Shown: piece after piece, positions 59,404-64,000 of the stretch
Position numbering within the stretch: position 1 is the first letter of the stretch
How the letters are laid out: each line of letters opens with the position of its first letter
Assembly: GCA_030268105.1 (NCBI GenBank)
Contig: BSDZ01000023.1
Span: 1,488,001-1,552,000, forward strand
Length of the DNA stretch: 64,000 nt
Direction of reading: 5' to 3'
Source: Volvox africanus
Lineage: Eukaryota > Chlorophyta > Chlorophyceae > Chlamydomonadales > Volvocaceae
Program-made: the position numbers and the translations under genes
The notes under the pieces: model-generated
What the model was told of the DNA's origin: nothing
The model's input: the letters and a program-made list of their open reading frames with translations, nothing else
Databases searched by the model: none

Positions 59404-62400
59404 CAGGCTTAGTATCGACATTGACGGTGGACACAGCCAGCTGGAGGCCGCACTGTGGCACCTGCTGGAGATTTTCTTTGTGGACGCGCCTCGGCGGGAG
59501 GGAAACCTAGGAGAGGTGCGATTGTGCGTCCGCTCGAGCCTTCACACTGAGGTGTTCGAGTGCTTGCGTGTGTGAACTCTGTGTGTGTATGGTTACGGCT
59601 GAGCCCCAGGGGAGAAGATTTTGAGGGAATGGAGAAGCGTCCGCGTGTGTATTTGTGTGATGGTTTGCACGAGTACTATAATTTTGTTTACTATAATTTT
59701 AATTTTATATTAATTTTTGATATTTACCCTTTAGAATAAAAAATAAAAGTAAAAAAGTAAAGTTTAAATATTTAAACATAAACTAAATACCAGCAAAAAT
59801 ACACATTAGCCAATGCTAATGTGTTGTTTTTTTACGTAGCGTTTATCTCAAAAAAGGGGCAGAAAGGGAAGGGAAAGGAGGTCAAGTGGATGGACGCAGA
59901 CACGTCCCCATTGTAGTGCGAGTATTCGGTTGGGTGTTGGGGAGGGGGTGTTGGTCGGTGTGCCGCACCTCATGAGCTGTTAGTGCGGATGTACCCGAGC
60001 CAAGTGTAGACACCCGGGCCAAGTGCAGTGCAAATGCAGTGTCAGTGCGCTATGCGCGCTTGTGCCAGACATCGTCTCCATCTCCATCTCCATCCATCGT
60101 TCACGCTTGGCTTTGACGAGTCTCGGGGGATGCCAATGCAAATGCCGCGCCCCGCTTTGTTGGCTACCGCTAAATAGGCACAGTATCATTGTACCTCTTA
60201 ATTCTGCCTGTAATGTCCAGCTTCGTGAAGAGTGTTGCTAGAATCTGGGCGGCTATCTCAGCCACTCAGCCACGTCCTGAGCTCCTGGATCAGGCGGGCC
60301 CCGACTGGACCAATGCAAGCAAGGTGTTTGGCGCCCACCTGGCCGACCTGGGCTAGTCCTCTACCGCATACAGCGCATCTACGCCTCCTTCCTTGTTCTA
60401 TTCCTGAGCGTATTGCACATCGTGGGGCGGCCATCTGCTCATCCCCCGTACCGCAGGACTTCGTGCACTGGCTGGCAGCTCATGCAGATATCACAGATGC
60501 TGCCACAGGGGAGTTCTCCTCCGAGTATATCCAGGCAACAAAGGGGGGGGGCTGGGGAGACGGACAACGGGGCGTTTCTTTCAGAGCGGAAAGTGTGTGC
60601 GGGAGCCGAAGTTGACTACACATACACTCTTACAGAGCGGCCGGGAACATGTCACCTCTTCCAAGAAAAGCCCAAGCAATCTCAAGCCGATGCATCAGGC
60701 CCCTACCCAGCATCCCTATCGGGACTACATGTTGTGTTATATATGTATGTATATGTGTTGGGGCTCAATATAAAATGTATATATATGTATAGATCTATGG
60801 ATGCCCCAGGATCTGCTCGGTAATTTATGGCACAAATCTACGATGTGGAACCTCCGCAACAATCCGAATGATGTGTACAACGGACTTCATGCTGCTGCCG
60901 CAGGATCTTCTGCAGGACCCAGCGCCGGACAGAAAATCCGAGTACTGGCCCATGATTCGGCGGCTGGTCGCCCTGGGCCGCACCTCCACGGCGCTGGAAC
61001 TGCTGAAACGCCACGCGGTGATGCAGGAGATGGAGGCGGTCGAGGCGGGGCTGGTGCCCATGCGGCCGGCGCTGAAAGCTCAGGTCAGAGAAGGAAGGAA
61101 CGGAATCATCGGGTTTTGGAGCTTTTGCAAGAATGAACTCAAGCAGGGGATAGGAACAGCTACGGGACACGGAGTATGTAGGGTAGGGGCCATATGGACA
61201 GCAGGCGGTGGTGCTAATCAGCACAGGGGTGGGAACAGCTGGGGATTGGGACTTATGGGTGAGTTACGTTGAGTTGCCGACCGAATCTGCTGAGCATGGC
61301 TAAGGCGTGGCATGGGCTTGGGTCTGGGCTTGGGGCAGGTTCGCCGGGAAGGCTCTTGAAGCGGCATTGTCTTACCGCTCCTCCCCGCCTTGCCGTCCAA
61401 CCTCCATTCCCTGCCCCTATCTGTCGCAATACCCTACCACGCTGCCATGACCGGGAAATCGGAACTCTCGCCACATCGTCCCCCAACCCTGAACGATCCC
61501 TCCCCTTCCTTTCCCCCTCCCTGGGGCTACGACTTCTATTCTTAGCGTGTTGCGCACTCACACATGGCCCCGAGGCGTACCTCACCGGGGCTGTCGGTGC
61601 TGAGTGGGTACCCTTTCCTTCGCACTGTGCATTGCATTGCAGCTTTGGCTCGCCCCCTTTCTGATCGTGCCGTGGGCCAGAATCTTAGAGGAGTTCTCGT
61701 CTACCGCCCGCCGTACCTTGTTTACATCCCAGCTCGTTTCCACTTTCCTGACTTTGGATGACGTCGGCCAGCATTCGAACCTCACGGTTAGTCCTCATTT
61801 CTTCAGTATCAGCATTCGGAATTCGTTTTATTCGGCTTTCTCCCCTCCCCCCCGTCGTACCTCCACCCGGCGGCCTTTCCTCTCCTCACCTCACAGCTAG
61901 ATGTCATCAACTTCTTGGACGTCGTGATCAGGCGTCAGCCCCGCATGGCGCCGTCGGCCAACCGGGACACCACCGCCCGGGCATTCAGCTCTGTGCCGGA
62001 CTTCACGGCGGCGCGGGCGCACTGGCTGACCATCGTCCAGGAGTACGTTTCCGAGGGCGCGTACGAGGCGGCGAGGGCGGCCAGCGAGAGAACGGTGGAG
62101 GGTGGGTGGTGCGCGCACGCGTTTGTGTGCGGCGTGTGCATTTGTAATTCTTTGTATTGCGTGTGTGAGCACTGAGCCGTACGGGAGAATGCGGAAGCCA
62201 ACGCATATTGATGGTATCAACCGGGGGAGATCGGAGGGGCTTTCAACACTTGTCGTGTGATGTGGTATCTGTTTTTGCGGTTGATGCAGCTCAGAGCGCG
62301 CTCAGGAGGTTTGACTATAAAGGGGCGCGTAATCCTGGGAATTCGCTGTGCAAGTTTAGAAGGCATCTTTTGCCGCTGTGCAGATTTGCATCCACACACT

Positions 62401-63529
62401 CCGCCGTCTTACCCATCATGCATCATCCCACCTCCGTGCGGCCCCTTGGGAGTTCCTTAACGCCACCACAACCAGCACCACCAACACCACCAGCACAAGC
62501 ACTGGCACCACCAACACCAGTACAACCAGCACAGCCACCAGCACAACCAGCATTAGCACCACTACTAGGACCGCAATCACCACAACCACAGTTATGATCA
62601 TTTCCACAGTCCTTTACGATCCCACACACCGCAACCCTGCTCTGTTGATTCGTCACCGTCTTATCTTCACCCCGCACTCGACCCCTGATGCCGTTTCTTA
62701 CTAATGAAGTAGGTCAGATCTGGTCACTGCGGTGTGTCCCTAACCGTCGCTTTCACCTTCACCTTGGTTACCATCCAACCCGCCCCACTAACCATCTGCT
62801 CCGTCTCCTATAAGCGAGTAGACGTGTTGTTTACGCACCCCCTGCAGGTGCGCGCTCGGTGCTGGCGGTATTGCTGGGTCAGCCCGCCGCACTACGTGCC
62901 TCGACGAACAACTGGCTGGAGCTCGCCGCTGCGGAGATAGTACACCGGCAAGGGGGTTGCGTGGAGGCAGCGAACCAGCTGGGGGCAGTGCTGACGGAAT
63001 GCCAGGCTGCCTGCAGGCGGGATGACGAGGAGTCGGCGCTGCTGGCCATGTTGGCGGAGCTGCTCGAGGTAGGTTCGATGGTTTATGGGTTTAACTACAG
63101 CTCAGGTTTTTACCGGTGTGTAGGTTTTGGAAGTACTCCTTGTAAGAGAGGTGTGATGAAGGCGCGAAAGAGGTGTGAGGGATGTACGGGAGAAGCTCAC
63201 CGGCCTGCTCCGCTCCGTGTAGCCCCCCCCCTTTCCCCCCTCCCCAGGTCCGTGTCGTTGACCCTGACCCCGCCGCGGTCTCTCTGACTGTGCTGGCCCT
63301 CCCTCGTCCGCACTGGCCCGCATGTATGGGGAGCTCACAGGCTCTGACCGACATGGACATCTCCGGTGTTGTTTCGGTGATGAACAGCTTCGGCCTGGTG
63401 CAGAGCTGGCTGATGCTGCACTCCCTGGAGCTCATGGCGGCGTACCCCGGCAGTGCTGTGGGCGGGGGCTCTGCCGGGCGCAGCACTGGGATCCTGACTG
63501 AGCGTCTGGCTGTGTCCGGCTGTGATCAG
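59404..63529 (+). CDS. NUP85: Nucleoporin NUP85, 5' end unresolved and 3' end possibly beyond
   Basis: Scaffold protein of the Y-shaped (NUP107-160) nuclear pore subcomplex. Exons: about 59404-59515 (LEAALWHLLEIFFVDAPRRE, like plant 'LWSLLEIFYAD'), 60457 to about 60540 (DFVHWLAAHADITDA, like 'LVDWLADYD'), 60904-61083 (EYWPMIRRLVALGRTSTALE, then LKRHAVMQEM and RPALKAQ), 61897-62101 (LDVINFLDVVIRRQPRM, then VPDFTAARAHWLTIVQEY, like 'KPDFIKAWEKWR'), 62848-63068 (SVLAVLLGQPAALRASTNNW, then LELAAAEIVHRQGG) and 63248-63529 (DMDISGVVSVMNSFGLVQSW). The last five junctions agree in phase except the 3' edge of the second exon, for which no good donor is seen. The order and spacing match the all-helical NUP85 C-terminal half. 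A GTTTGT donor at 63530 suggests at least one more exon. Confidence 0.85.
59640..59860. other. AT-rich tract in NUP85 intron
   Basis: Short block of A/T-rich DNA with TTTAAATATTTAAA-type repeats. Non-coding, no named element. Confidence 0.5.
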
Positions 63530-64000
63530 GTTTGTGCGTGTATGCGTGTGTGTATCGGGAAGTATGTGGGAGCATGTGTCCGGATGGCTTAATGAAGGCT
63601 AGCTAGGCTAGGGCACATCCATAGGGACTTACCCCGCGCCGATACATCTGGTACTAAGCTGCACAACACAATGCGAATCTGCTGCATTTCTTTCGCCGGG
63701 TTGGGCTTGTGCTCATGAAGGCGACTGCGATGGAGATGGAGATGGCGGCTTCGCGTTTTTCAAGACTTAGGGTTTCGTCCGATACGAGCATGGCTGGTCC
63801 CGCGGCGAAGACACTTTCCCCGGGGGGAGCTGCGCGGCTTTGATTCAGTAGCAGCGTCTCTTGCTGTGCTTAGATGTGTGGCAAAACCAAGAGCGCTCGG
63901 GCAACGATGTGCAACCCCGAGGAACTCGGGCAGAACCTGCCGGGCCGTGTTCGTCCCCTTGCCGTTGCTTCACCACTCACCTGCCGCTGACATAATACTA
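63530..64000. other. Right edge, no gene recognised
   Basis: Either the next NUP85 intron or 3' flank. No exon-like frame is clear to the window end. Confidence 0.35.

Noticed and set aside
1..64000. CRISPR array or bacterial operon
   Set aside because: Tandem repeats here are microsatellites or duplications without spacers. The window is eukaryotic apart from the rickettsial insert.

Overview
This window is intron-rich nuclear DNA of a photosynthetic, starch-making eukaryote, most likely a green alga. It carries a granule-bound-type starch synthase (GBSS) with a putative transit peptide, an early light-inducible protein (ELIP), short exons with GT-AG introns, and abundant low-complexity DNA. 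A block of AT-rich DNA reads as Rickettsiales sequence. Green algae such as Volvox, Carteria, Pleodorina and Mesostigma are known hosts of rickettsial endosymbionts ('Candidatus Megaira'), which fits but does not fix the species. Exon models below were built by joining splice sites by eye and checking phase and family alignment; no search was run.

Layout. 48-2222 (-): an unrecognised membrane protein that runs off the left edge. 3383-9252: an unusual mosaic. It holds a copy of the last GBSS exon fused in frame to a collagen-like Gly-X-Y tract, a repeat-bounded element, and inside that element about 1.45 kb of scrambled rickettsial gene fragments. 9253-17434 (-): seven-exon GBSS with a 3.9 kb intron holding a foldback element and an AT-rich tract. 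19325-25068 (-): a ten-exon cytochrome P450. 25556-29637 (+): METTL5-type 18S rRNA m6A methyltransferase, head to head with the P450. 31378-33578 (-): ELIP. 33.6-41.9 kb: gene-poor, with one ubiquitin-like exon and a tandem duplication. 41869-47155 (-): HRD1/gp78-like membrane RING E3 with an enlarged RING. 48749-57465 (-): BIRC6-like giant-type E2. About 59400 to at least 63529 (+): nucleoporin NUP85.

The point of most interest is 3.4-10 kb. The duplicated GBSS exon keeps its splice acceptor and phase, so GBSS exon 6 could splice either to the normal last exon (9725) or to the copy (4719). The second choice would give a starch synthase ending in a collagen-like tail. The intron this would need contains the rickettsial insertion. 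The HRD1-like E3 and BIRC6-like E2 are neighbours on one strand, but nothing in the sequence shows that they work together.
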